Below are positions 7,982 to 16,206 of a DNA stretch of 64,000 bases, piece by piece. A program made the translations under genes and the position numbers. Each line of letters starts with the position of its first letter. Within the stretch, counting starts at the first letter, position 1. The notes beneath the pieces are model-generated. The model was not told the DNA's origin. It ran no database searches and saw only the letters and a program-made list of their open reading frames with translations. The stretch lies in assembly GCA_965660355.1 (NCBI GenBank), contig CBFHZN010000004.1, positions 1 to 64,000 of the forward strand. The letters are read 5' to 3'. The DNA comes from CAJXVY01 sp965660355 (GTDB lineage: Bacteria > Actinomycetota > Actinomycetes > Actinomycetales > Microbacteriaceae).

Positions 7982-8973
7982 CAAATTCCAACACCGGCAA
8001 AAGATCCAATTTGACTAACAAGATAACCAAGAGAAAACTCCTGAGTGTCGCTCGGCTTATATTTTTGGTTAGCGTTTTCGTCCTTTTATGGCAGGTTTTT
8101 GATGGGGAAGAGGCAATCGGACTTTTATTAGATGCAAACCCGCTATTGCTTCTTGCTGGTTTTATAAGCCTTAGCTTGCAAACTGTGCTCTCTGCATTTA
8201 GATGGCGCCTGACCGCAGCTCAGTTGGGGATAACCATTGGTCCCAGAAGGGCTTTGAGTGAGTATTACCTTTCACAAATTGCCAATCAATCTCTCCCGGG
8301 AGGAGTTCTCGGTGATGCGGGGAGGGTTATTCGCTCTAGTTCGCAGGCAGGCTGGGTGATTTCAGCAAAGGCTGTTTTTATAGAACGAATGGCGGGGCAG
8401 ATAACTTTATTTACGCTTTTCTTGGTGTCGCTGGTTGTGAATCTATTGCTTCCAGTTGATTTTTCAATACCTCAGTGGTTGCTTATTGCAACTCTGGTGG
8501 TGCTGATTGCAATTATTGGGTTGGTTTTATTTTTGATTGGGTTTATCAGGGCCAATTCGTCCCAGATGGCTCCAAAGATTAGAAATTTTGCTGCGGAAAT
8601 TTATAGCTCACTGTTGGCAGAAAATGTTCGATGGCCGCAACTTGGACTAAGCCTGGTCGCTGCTGTATTGAACATATTCGGATTCATATTCGCCGCATGG
8701 GCGATCGGAGCTGAAATCAGTATCGGCATCGCCTTTGTTGTCGTTCCAATAATCCTGCTGGCCATGCTTGTCCCTGTAAGCATCGGGGGGTGGGGAATAC
8801 GTGAGGCGATGGCGGCTTCCCTGTTTCCCCTTGCAGGTGCTTTACAAACAGAGGGTCTAGCTTCAAGTGTGGGCTTTGGATTGCTGTTTTTATTGACATC
8901 AATTCCCGGAGTGATGGTTGCTATATTCAAAAACAAGCGAGAATCCGACTCTTTGAAACACGGAGCTAGCTGA
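7978..8973 (+). CDS. Flippase-like integral membrane protein (UPF0104/lysylphosphatidylglycerol synthase TM family)
   Basis: 331 residues with seven to eight membrane spans. The diagnostic motif of this family, N-x2-LPGG-x2-GD-x2-R, is present as NQSLPGGVLGDAGR, and a SIGGWGIREA loop near residue 265 is also typical. Relatives include the membrane part of MprF and AglD-like proteins, thought to flip or present lipids. The TTG start overlaps the previous stop and the TGA overlaps the next ATG (TGATG), so it is co-translated with its neighbours. Lipid-linked transport for the cluster product is an inference. Confidence 0.8.
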   Translation: MTNSNTGKRSNLTNKITKRKLLSVARLIFLVSVFVLLWQVFDGEEAIGLLLDANPLLLLAGFISLSLQTVLSAFRWRLTAAQLGITIGPRRALSEYYLSQIANQSLPGGVLGDAGRVIRSSSQAGWVISAKAVFIERMAGQITLFTLFLVSLVVNLLLPVDFSIPQWLLIATLVVLIAIIGLVLFLIGFIRANSSQMAPKIRNFAAEIYSSLLAENVRWPQLGLSLVAAVLNIFGFIFAAWAIGAEISIGIAFVVVPIILLAMLVPVSIGGWGIREAMAASLFPLAGALQTEGLASSVGFGLLFLLTSIPGVMVAIFKNKRESDSLKHGAS

Positions 8974-10019
8974 TGACTGGGCTGGCATGCGTATTTGTGG
9001 TCCCCGGGGATATCAACACTCCCACAGGTGGCTATATTTATGACCGAAAACTCATTGACGAACTAAGAAAACAAAATTTAGACGTTGAGTTGATTAGCCT
9101 TCAGGGCTCATTTCCAAATCCGACAGAAAATGACCAGCGTCTGGCTGTTGAGGTTTTTTCAAATCTTAGTTCTGACACCCCAGTGATCATTGATGGGCTG
9201 GCATTTGGGGCCATGGATGCAGAAGTGGTTTCTTCAATTAGTAGCCCCATTATTGCTTTGGTTCATCATCCTCTGGCTCATGAGAGTGGGCTTGATGAAA
9301 ATACACGACAGAGATTATTTGAGAGTGAATATAAAAACCTGCGAAAAGCCTCTGAGGTTCTGGTTCCCAGTTCCCACACCAAGAAACTCTTGGCAAGTGA
9401 ATATTCGGTTGATGAAAAAATCATTACCGTTGCCAACCCCGGTTTTGACTTGCCTGCCATTGGCAGAGTGCCTATAGATCCGCCACTGATTTTTTCGGTG
9501 GGAAGCCTGATTCATAGAAAAGGTCATGATGTTTTACTCAAAGCTTTATCAAAAATCACTCACCTTCACTGGCAGGCCGCGATAGCTGGTTCTATTAGAG
9601 ACGAGGCATATTATGAAGGTTTGATTGAGCTTCGGGCATTACTCGGATTGGAATCCAGGGTTGAGTTTTTAGGCCAGGTGAATCAGCAACAATTGGCTGA
9701 TTATTATTCGCAATCAACAGTTTTTGCCTTGGCAACAAGGCATGAGGGGTATGGAATGGTTTTTGATGAGGCCATGTCCTACGGTCTTCCAATAATCACT
9801 TGCCACGCGGGAGCGGTTTTAGAAACTGTTGGGGATAAAGCGGCTCTAGTGGTTGAGCCTGACTCTGAAGAGTCATTGGCAGAGGCTATAGCAAGGGTTT
9901 TAGAAAACCAGGAAACATATCAAGCCATGTCTAAATCTGCGCTTGAGCGAACATCTACACTCAATGATTGGTCGATGACTGCGAGATATTTCATTAGAGC
10001 AATAGACAGCTTGTCTTAG
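8973..10019 (+). CDS. Glycosyltransferase family 4 (GT-B fold)
   Basis: 348-residue two-domain glycosyltransferase. The N-terminal domain starts with the glycine-rich TPTGGYIYDRKLIDEL loop common to GT4 enzymes. The C-terminal nucleotide-sugar domain begins near residue 170 (IFSVGSLIHRKGHDVLL) and contains the E-x7-E type motif in EGYGMVFDEAMSYGLPII. It has no signal peptide and is expected on the inner face of the membrane. Sugar donor and acceptor are unknown. Its position after a phosphatidyltransferase and a flippase-like protein suggests a glycolipid or headgroup acceptor. Confidence 0.88.
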   Translation: MTGLACVFVVPGDINTPTGGYIYDRKLIDELRKQNLDVELISLQGSFPNPTENDQRLAVEVFSNLSSDTPVIIDGLAFGAMDAEVVSSISSPIIALVHHPLAHESGLDENTRQRLFESEYKNLRKASEVLVPSSHTKKLLASEYSVDEKIITVANPGFDLPAIGRVPIDPPLIFSVGSLIHRKGHDVLLKALSKITHLHWQAAIAGSIRDEAYYEGLIELRALLGLESRVEFLGQVNQQQLADYYSQSTVFALATRHEGYGMVFDEAMSYGLPIITCHAGAVLETVGDKAALVVEPDSEESLAEAIARVLENQETYQAMSKSALERTSTLNDWSMTARYFIRAIDSLS

Positions 10020-10052
10020 GGAAGTTGATGACAGGCGAGAGAGCGGTGATTA

Positions 10053-10835
10053 ATGACATTGAGTGATGTTCAAATTGCGGAGCAAGCTGCAGTTAGTGCA
10101 GGAGAGATTTTATTGGGGTTTTGGCAACAAAGAGAGAGCCTGAGTGTCTCTAATAAGCGTGCGGGTGATTTTGTCAGCAGGGCTGATTTTGAAGCAGAGG
10201 AGTATTTAAAAAACACTCTGCTTTCAAATTTCCCAAGTGATGGCTGGCTTGGGGAAGAAACCGGCTCGTCAGGAGATCCAGGCAGAAGGTGGATTGTTGA
10301 TCCACTGGATGGAACAACCAATTTCTTGAGAGGAATCCCGCACTGGTCGGTCTCGGTTGGGCTGGAGGTTGATGGAAACTTAGCACTTGGAGTTATTCAT
10401 GATCCGGTTAATAAAGAGACCTTTATTGCAGAAAAGGGTAAAGGGGCCACCTTAAATGGGCTGCCAATAAAGGTTTCAGATACTGAGGATTTTGCATCAG
10501 CTTTATTCGGGACTGGAATTCCTTTTGGGGGAATGCCCAATATCGATCAGCACGCGAGTGAGATTGCGAGGTTGATGCCCAAATGCGCAGGTGTTCGAAG
10601 AATGGGCTCAGCTGCTTTGGATCTGGCCTATGTTGCATCGGGTCGTTTGGATGGCTTCTGGGAAAGAGGCCTCAAGCTTTGGGATATAGCGGCAGGTTTA
10701 GTGATTGCAAGTGAGGCGGGGGCGACGATAACGGGCTGGGACAAGCAAGATGATCCAAGCGTCAGCGGCAATGTGCTGACTGCAACCCCTGGTCTTTATT
10801 CGGATTTTCATGGGCTAATTGTCAAAGCTCACTAG
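10053..10835 (+). CDS. Inositol-monophosphatase-family phosphatase (possibly HisN-like)
   Basis: 260-residue magnesium-dependent phosphatase. The family metal-binding residues are visible: GEE at 68-70, D83-x2-D86-G-T-T in WIVDPLDGTTNF, and D211 in WDIAAG. Family members remove phosphate from inositol phosphates, histidinol phosphate, fructose-1,6-bisphosphate or nucleotide substrates. Actinobacterial histidinol phosphatase HisN looks much like this, so that role is possible. The cluster context makes a sugar- or polyol-phosphate equally likely. Its stop overlaps that of the convergent gene by four bases. Confidence 0.85.
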   Translation: MTLSDVQIAEQAAVSAGEILLGFWQQRESLSVSNKRAGDFVSRADFEAEEYLKNTLLSNFPSDGWLGEETGSSGDPGRRWIVDPLDGTTNFLRGIPHWSVSVGLEVDGNLALGVIHDPVNKETFIAEKGKGATLNGLPIKVSDTEDFASALFGTGIPFGGMPNIDQHASEIARLMPKCAGVRRMGSAALDLAYVASGRLDGFWERGLKLWDIAAGLVIASEAGATITGWDKQDDPSVSGNVLTATPGLYSDFHGLIVKAH

Positions 10836-11569
10836 TTGGAAACCTTGCTGGCGAATAAATCTGCTGATTTTGAACTGGGTGATTGATTCCCAATCCAATC
10901 TTTTACTGCTTTTTGGTCTTGCCACTGGTGCCAAGAAAAGATTGCCTTTTCACCAACTACCAGGTTGAACTTATATTCACCCAGTTGAGAGAGCCGATCA
11001 ACAACTTCAATGGCCAGTTTTGGAAAACCCGCTAGAACCTCAAAGGAAATTAGCTCCACTGAATGCGAAAGACCCTTGAGCACCTCTAATTCAAAACCCT
11101 CAACATCGATTTTTATGTAATCGGGAATGCCGTATTGAATGATGAGGGCATCTAGAGTGGTGATTTGAACCAGTTGTGTTTGATCCCACTTGACTTTCTT
11201 GAATCCCGGAGCGGAGCCTGCTGAGGAGACGAAGTCTTTTCTCAAAGATGACACAGTTGGATGCTTGGTAGAAACCGACATTTCCGCTTCAGTTTCTTTT
11301 TCGCCGGCCGCGGCTTCAATGAAAACGACATCCGAGGGAAGCGTTTTTTGCAAAAAGCTTGCAAAGGGTTGTTGTGGTTCAAGCGCTATAACTTTTGCCC
11401 CTGCATTTCTAAGTGACCTAGTTTTGGAGCCAACATGAGCACCTATGTCAAACACCAGTGAATTTTCAGGAAGGATTTTTTTATAAAACTTCAGCCACTG
11501 GGAGCGTTGTGTGGGTCTGTAATAGATGACCACTGAGCGAAGAAAGCCCCAATATCGTGTTAGTTTCAA
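10832..11569 (-). CDS. FkbM-family SAM-dependent methyltransferase
   Basis: 245-residue methyltransferase. Motif I is VFDIGAHVGSKTRSL (near residue 39), followed by ALEPQQPF, the acidic residue that binds the SAM ribose. The IKIDVEGFELEVLKGL segment is the hallmark of FkbM-family O-methyltransferases. Such enzymes often methylate sugars or polyketides. It lies in the opposite direction to the rest of the cluster, with a TTG start. It shares the four bases CTAG with the convergent phosphatase gene, each reading TAG. It may have been added to the cluster, or may serve the same product as a sugar methylase. Confidence 0.82.
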   Translation of the reverse strand: MKLTRYWGFLRSVVIYYRPTQRSQWLKFYKKILPENSLVFDIGAHVGSKTRSLRNAGAKVIALEPQQPFASFLQKTLPSDVVFIEAAAGEKETEAEMSVSTKHPTVSSLRKDFVSSAGSAPGFKKVKWDQTQLVQITTLDALIIQYGIPDYIKIDVEGFELEVLKGLSHSVELISFEVLAGFPKLAIEVVDRLSQLGEYKFNLVVGEKAIFSWHQWQDQKAVKDWIGNQSPSSKSADLFASKVSN

Positions 11570-11807
11570 ATCGATTCTCTCTTCTTCGCTGATGATGACT
11601 ATCTCCCATCCTAAGCTGGCGCTCGCTTTGGGTTGTAGAGCCCGCCATGACTGATTTCTGGCTCTGTTAGGATTTCTAGAAGGCGTCTAACACACTGCAG
11701 AACTAAAGCCAGAATGCTGATTTTGTGCGATTTTCGTGGCTCTTGCAGGAATTAGGAGAAGGATTTCTAGATTCCATTAGTAGAGATATGCGTTTTGTTT
11801 ATTTTCA

Positions 11808-11813
11808 TTAGAA
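11808..11813 (+). promoter_or_regulatory. Possible -10 box (TTAGAA) for leaderless transcription of the second half of the cluster
   Basis: TTAGAA ends seven bases before the GTG at 11821, the same arrangement as at ileS. No ribosome binding site precedes the GTG. It lies in a 251-base gap (11570-11820) between divergent genes. An alternative, TTGCAG-N17-TCTAGA, lies about 40 bases further upstream. Confidence 0.35.
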
Positions 11814-11820
11814 ACAACTA

Positions 11821-12780
11821 GTGCTTGGGTTTGACATGGATACTTTGGCTTTATGGTGCATTGGTGATTCCAAAGCTGAGCTTCGGCAGGCCTCGGTGGG
11901 CGAAGGTGTCTTAGTTGAAAATGTTTACAGTGGCATAAGCCGAGGAACTGAGCGCTTGGTTTTTGAGGGACAAATCCCAAAAAGTGAATTTGAACGAATG
12001 CGTTGTTTTGGCCAGCAGGGGGATTTTTCTTTTCCAGTTAAGTTTGGCTACTGCTCAGTTGTGAGGGTTTTGGAGGGGGAGCTTGCGGGGAAACATGCCT
12101 TCACGCTTTATCCGCATCAACAGAAATTTAGAACCGCTACCGAGAAACTGCATTTGCTTCCAGAGGGATTACCAGCTGAGAGGGCCGTGCTAGCGGCAAA
12201 TATGGAAACTGCTTTGAATGTAGCTTGGGACAGTGAAGCGAGTGCCGGCGACAGGGTGGTGGTTATCGGTGCGGGGGTTTTGGGTTTATTGGTTGGCTAT
12301 CTTTTGAACAAAATGCCGGCAACGGATGTGACCGTGATCGACAAAAACAAAAACAGAGCTGCATTGGCTAAAAAACTTCAGTTGAAATTCGCAGAGCCAG
12401 AGAATTCTCCAAATGATTGCGATTTGGTGATAAACACATCCGCAAGCTCTGAGGGCCTTGGCCAAGCCATTGAAATAGCGGGTAATCAGGCCAAAATAAT
12501 CGAGGCCAGTTGGCATGGAACCAAAGAGGTTAGTTTGCAACTCGGGGAAGCTTTTCACAGCAGAAGGCTCAGTTTGATTAGTTCCCAGGTGGGGCAAATC
12601 CCCGAGTCCAAGAGAGCTCGCTGGGATTATCGAAGGCGCATGTCTGTAGCCCTGGGTCTTTTGGAAGACCCTTTGCTCGATGTCTTGATTAGTGGCGAGA
12701 GCGAATTTGAAAATTTGGCTCACCAGTATTCAGAAATACTGCACAATCCCGAGACGTTATGCCACCGAGTTAGATACTAA
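11821..12780 (+). CDS. Alcohol-dehydrogenase-like (MDR superfamily) protein lacking zinc ligands
   Basis: 319-residue medium-chain dehydrogenase-like protein. The dinucleotide-binding loop G150-A-G-V-L-G155 sits in VVVIGAGVLGLL. The N-terminal region shows SGISRGTER (38-45) where classical enzymes have GICGTD. The GHE zinc motif and the four structural cysteines are absent. It therefore resembles BchC-type and related zinc-less members, and probably reduces or oxidises a carbonyl without catalytic zinc. A GTG start at 11821 was chosen; an in-frame ATG at 11836 is the alternative. Sixteen bases separate it from the pterin synthase homologue, so the two are probably transcribed together. Confidence 0.78.
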   Translation: MLGFDMDTLALWCIGDSKAELRQASVGEGVLVENVYSGISRGTERLVFEGQIPKSEFERMRCFGQQGDFSFPVKFGYCSVVRVLEGELAGKHAFTLYPHQQKFRTATEKLHLLPEGLPAERAVLAANMETALNVAWDSEASAGDRVVVIGAGVLGLLVGYLLNKMPATDVTVIDKNKNRAALAKKLQLKFAEPENSPNDCDLVINTSASSEGLGQAIEIAGNQAKIIEASWHGTKEVSLQLGEAFHSRRLSLISSQVGQIPESKRARWDYRRRMSVALGLLEDPLLDVLISGESEFENLAHQYSEILHNPETLCHRVRY

Positions 12781-12795
12781 AAAATAGGAGAAGAA

Positions 12796-13191
12796 ATGTT
12801 TGCGGTAGAAGTTCAAGATCACATTATGATTGGTCACTCTTTGAAGGCTGAGGTGTTTGGCCCAGCACAGGGGATGCACGGAGCAACTTTTACGGTGAAC
12901 GCTGCATTTTTTAGTGATGACATTGATGAACACGGTTTGGTGGTGGATATTGGTTTAGCCACTGAGGCTTTGTCCGAGGTTTTGAATCCGTTGAGATATC
13001 AAAACCTCGATGAGTTATCTGAATTTGAGGGCAAATTCACAACCACCGAGTTTTTATGCAGGCATGTATTTGACCAGTTGGCAATCCAGTTATCCAGTGG
13101 AAAGCTTGCCGATCACGCTCGGGTCAAAAAGCTTCGAATCACCCTGCATGAGAGCTATCTGGCTAGGGCTTGGTATGAGGGGGATATTTAA
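12796..13191 (+). CDS. 6-pyruvoyl-tetrahydropterin synthase/QueD-like protein, divergent active site
   Basis: 131-residue homologue of the T-fold enzymes that convert dihydroneopterin triphosphate to pterins (PTPS) or to the queuosine precursor (QueD). Recognisable landmarks are H14 in IMIGHSL, H28 in GMHGATF, LVVDIGLATEAL, the TTTEFLCRHVFDQL helix, and the pterin-anchoring Glu in TLHESYLARAWYE. The expected C-x3-HGH motif reads A-x3-HGA, so the catalytic Cys and one zinc His are missing. The LDHxxLN motif reads LRYQNLD, losing another catalytic His. A strong ribosome binding site (AGGAG, six bases from ATG) precedes it. A new reaction or a binding-only role is likely. Confidence 0.82.
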   Translation: MFAVEVQDHIMIGHSLKAEVFGPAQGMHGATFTVNAAFFSDDIDEHGLVVDIGLATEALSEVLNPLRYQNLDELSEFEGKFTTTEFLCRHVFDQLAIQLSSGKLADHARVKKLRITLHESYLARAWYEGDI

Positions 13192-13980
13192 TTGGGCTTC
13201 GATGCTGATTGGCTAGCTCTCAGAGAACCTGCCGATCATCAAGCCAGAGACAAAAACCTGCTTCGCAAAGCGGCCAGCCTGGCGGGGGAGAAGCCAGTGA
13301 TAATGGACTTGGGTTGCGGGACTGGATCAACAATCAGGGCTTTGGGGCCACTTCTTCCAAAAAATAGCTGCTGGCGCCTAGTTGATAACGATGAAGCTCT
13401 GTTGAAGGTTGCGAATCAAGAGCTGGGTGACTCTGCAAGCCTGCACTGTTTGGATATTCAGAATTTAGATCAGCTTCCTTTGCAGGGGGTGAGCCTGATA
13501 ACTGCCTCAGCACTTTTGGATCTAGTTAGCAAACAGTGGTTGAGTGATTTTCTAACAAAGGTGCAGGTGCCGGTTTATTTCGCACTAACCTACGATGGCA
13601 CTCTTCACTGGTCAATTGAAGACCCGCAAGATTCTGAAATTAGAGAGGCATTCAATTCTCATCAGCAGACAGATAAGGGAATTGGCACTGCCCTTGGACC
13701 CAAAGCAGCAGATGCCGCAATTGAGATATTAGAAGATTTAGGTTTTGAGATTCTAAGCGCGGATAGCCCATGGATTTTGGAAACAGAGAATGTCGCTTTG
13801 CAGCAGTCTTTGGTGACGGGAATTTCTCAGGCTGCTAGCGAGGTTGGCAACACTGACTCAGCAAGCTGGCTGGAGAGAAGGATCGCAAAAGCTTCAGAGG
13901 TTGAATGCACTGTTGGGCATGTAGACATTTTGGCAATACCGGCAGGTTGGCAAGGGGAGGTTGAGCGTGAGATCAGTTGA
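13192..13980 (+). CDS. Class I SAM-dependent methyltransferase
   Basis: 262-residue methyltransferase. Motif I is IMDLGCGTGSTIRAL (residues 37-51) and LVDNDEALL is the ribose-binding acidic loop. Middle motifs LHCLDIQNL and ITASALLDLV follow the usual order of the fold. The TTG start comes directly after the previous stop, with GAGGGGG (13177-13183) as a well-placed ribosome binding site. It is translationally linked to the pterin synthase homologue upstream and overlaps the RibD-like gene downstream. The methyl acceptor is unknown; a cluster intermediate is the best guess. Confidence 0.82.
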   Translation: MGFDADWLALREPADHQARDKNLLRKAASLAGEKPVIMDLGCGTGSTIRALGPLLPKNSCWRLVDNDEALLKVANQELGDSASLHCLDIQNLDQLPLQGVSLITASALLDLVSKQWLSDFLTKVQVPVYFALTYDGTLHWSIEDPQDSEIREAFNSHQQTDKGIGTALGPKAADAAIEILEDLGFEILSADSPWILETENVALQQSLVTGISQAASEVGNTDSASWLERRIAKASEVECTVGHVDILAIPAGWQGEVEREIS

Positions 13981-14776
13981 GGTCACGCCTGCGGTTTGGA
14001 ATCGTCTCCTACAGGTTCGTGAAGGCTTGAGTTGTACCTGTTGCGGTGAATGGAGCGATGGTGAACAAGCGGCGTTGGATTTATATGGCCCTTTGGCCAG
14101 AAGAGATGTTGGGGAATTGACAATTGGTCAAATAGGTCAGTCTTTGGATGGGCGAATAGCAACATCAAATGGAGATTCCAAAGAGGTCTCTGGACCTAAC
14201 GGGTTTGAACATCTGCACAGACTCAGAGCTTTGGTTGACGGGGTGGTGATTGGAGTCAAAACCGCTCTGCAAGACACCCCTCGACTGACAGTTAGACACT
14301 GCGAGGGTCCAAATCCAGCAAGAGTGGTAATTGACCCCAATGGCAGATTGCCTGATGACTCTCCGGTATTGGAGGCAAATGGTGCGCGCCGGATAATAAT
14401 CCAGGCGGTTAATCAAAAAAGACCAGACGGAGTCGAGGTTATAAAGCTCGAGGCGAATCAAGGACAGTTTCACCCAGAGTCAATAAGCTCTGCTCTTCGG
14501 GAGGCGGGATTGAAACATATTTTGATTGAGGGTGGTGGTTACACCATTGGAAAATTCATCGATCACAACCTTCTGGGGCGTTTACACGTAGCAATCGCGC
14601 CACTGATTATTGGCTCTGGTGCCAATGGTCTGACTCTTTCTGAACAGAGACCAAATCTGCAAGATGCCATAAGGCCTCAAACCAGCACTTTTTCACTTGG
14701 TTCAGATGTCTTATTTGATTGTGCCCTGACAGCAAAGGCGCAGGCTTCATTGGAACCAATTCACTCAATCAGCTGA
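13967..14776 (+). CDS. RibD C-terminal/dihydrofolate-reductase-fold reductase
   Basis: 269 residues. The core from about residue 50 is a RibD-type reductase: IGQSLDGRIAT, the LHRLRALVDGVVIGVKTALQD stretch (in RibD this region contacts substrate and NADPH), LTVR, RVVIDPNGRLP and LIEGGGYTIGKF. RibD reductases reduce ribosylaminopyrimidinone phosphates in riboflavin synthesis. No deaminase domain is attached. A 45-residue N-terminal piece with a CTCC cysteine cluster is unusual. GTG at 13967 was chosen, six bases after AAGGGGAGG; an in-frame TTG at 13961 is possible. It suggests the cluster acts on an early flavin/pterin precursor. It is the last gene of the cluster. Confidence 0.85.
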   Translation: MRSVEVTPAVWNRLLQVREGLSCTCCGEWSDGEQAALDLYGPLARRDVGELTIGQIGQSLDGRIATSNGDSKEVSGPNGFEHLHRLRALVDGVVIGVKTALQDTPRLTVRHCEGPNPARVVIDPNGRLPDDSPVLEANGARRIIIQAVNQKRPDGVEVIKLEANQGQFHPESISSALREAGLKHILIEGGGYTIGKFIDHNLLGRLHVAIAPLIIGSGANGLTLSEQRPNLQDAIRPQTSTFSLGSDVLFDCALTAKAQASLEPIHSIS

Positions 14777-14828
14777 GCTTAGAGAAATCTTCCCAGTCGA
14801 TTGCTAAGCCCTGAACGGTCAGTTTGGT

Positions 14829-16130
14829 TCATTCTGTGGCTTTTTGATCTGTGTGGTTATCTTTTAGGAGACCTCTAATTTCAATAATTCTTCGTTTATC
14901 CATTTTGGAAACAACCAGGGTAAACATCTCTGTTTCAGCCCTGTCCCCAACTTTAGGAAGCCTTCCCAGAGTCTTCATCACATACCCGGCAAGGGTGGCT
15001 GAATCGTCTTCAATTTCAACACCAGTTTGTTCGATAAATTTGCGAAGAGGCAGCTCTCCCTCTATGGACTGCCACTTTCCACTGTCTTGAGAGAACAGAG
15101 TTTCCGTTTCCTCTCTGTCATACTCGTCATAAACCTCACCAATTAGCTCCTCGATGAGATCCTCAAGCGTGACTAGTCCATCGGTTCCGCCATATTCATC
15201 AACCACCAGGGCAATGTGTTTTCCTTCGGATTTTAGCTGTGTGATGGCAGGGAAGATTCCCATGATGTTTGGTAAAACGGGTATTGGTCTTGAGTGAATA
15301 GTTAGTTGTTGATTTTTATCTTCCGCCCACAGCAAGTCCCTTATATGAACAAAGGCATTGCAGTCATCTAAGTTTTTATCCACTAGCGGATATCTGGAGT
15401 AGGCATCTTCACGTATTTGATGTAGGGCCTGCTCGACGGTCATATCTGAACTTAATGTTTTGACATCGCCCCTAGGTCTCATCACTGTGTCCAGGGTGTG
15501 CCTTGCAGATTCAATTACGTCTGCCAAGATTTCTCTTTGCTCCGAAGTGAATTCCTCATGAGTCTCAACAATTGACACCAACTCCTCGGGGCTGGGCCCA
15601 TCTACTTTTCTGCTTGGGTCTCCGCCAAGCAATCGAACAACTAGGTCGCTTGATTTTCCCACCAGCCAGATAACAGGCTGGAACACTGTCGCTAGCAGGG
15701 AAATCATCGGTGCCACCAACAAAGAAAGTGCCTCTGGTTTCTGCATGGCCAATCTTTTTGGGGCCAGTTCTCCAAACACCAGTGAGAGGTAGGCAATTAG
15801 CAGAGTCAGCGATAGAACCGCCAGAAGTTCAACAGTTGCCTGACTTAGGCCAAATGACTGCAAAAGTGGGAAAAGTATTGGAGCTAATGCAGTGGCGCCA
15901 AAGGCCGCTGAGAAAAATCCCGATAACGTAACTCCGATTTGAACAGCACCTAAAAAGGTGTTTGGGTCTCGGGCCAACTTGGCGACGACTTTTCCTCGAA
16001 AACCCTTTTTCTCGATGGTCTCCAGTTGAGATTCTCGAACACTGACCAGTGCCAACTCACTAGCCGCAAAAAGGCCCCCAAGAAAGATGAAGAAAATAAC
16101 TACGCCCGCACTCAGCAGGTAGCCGTCCAT
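14829..16130 (-). CDS. CorC/HlyC-type membrane protein (DUF21-CBS pair-CorC domain)
   Basis: 433 residues. An N-terminal DUF21 membrane domain (about 1-200, four spans, with FAASELALVSVRESQLE) is followed by two CBS domains (about 205-330, beginning VMRPRGDV) and a C-terminal CorC-type domain (about 345-425). Conserved YGGTDGLVTLEDLIEELIGEV links the CBS and CorC parts. Relatives are magnesium/cobalt exporters or regulators related to CNNM proteins. The ATG has a good upstream site (AAGGAAGAGAG). It is the last gene of a minus-strand run starting at putA, with a 76-base gap before it. Confidence 0.9.
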   Translation of the reverse strand: MDGYLLSAGVVIFFIFLGGLFAASELALVSVRESQLETIEKKGFRGKVVAKLARDPNTFLGAVQIGVTLSGFFSAAFGATALAPILFPLLQSFGLSQATVELLAVLSLTLLIAYLSLVFGELAPKRLAMQKPEALSLLVAPMISLLATVFQPVIWLVGKSSDLVVRLLGGDPSRKVDGPSPEELVSIVETHEEFTSEQREILADVIESARHTLDTVMRPRGDVKTLSSDMTVEQALHQIREDAYSRYPLVDKNLDDCNAFVHIRDLLWAEDKNQQLTIHSRPIPVLPNIMGIFPAITQLKSEGKHIALVVDEYGGTDGLVTLEDLIEELIGEVYDEYDREETETLFSQDSGKWQSIEGELPLRKFIEQTGVEIEDDSATLAGYVMKTLGRLPKVGDRAETEMFTLVVSKMDKRRIIEIRGLLKDNHTDQKATE

Positions 16131-16206
16131 TTATCTCTCTTCCTTGAGCTGCATTCTTGGTTTGCACCTATGCTTCTCTAGATTACTGAGATTTTTCTGA
16201 GTGTGC

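Noticed and set aside
14777..14828. Terminator between the RibD-like gene and the convergent CorC-type gene
   Set aside because: GCTTAG and CTAAGC can pair but the loop is about 21 bases and no T-run follows.
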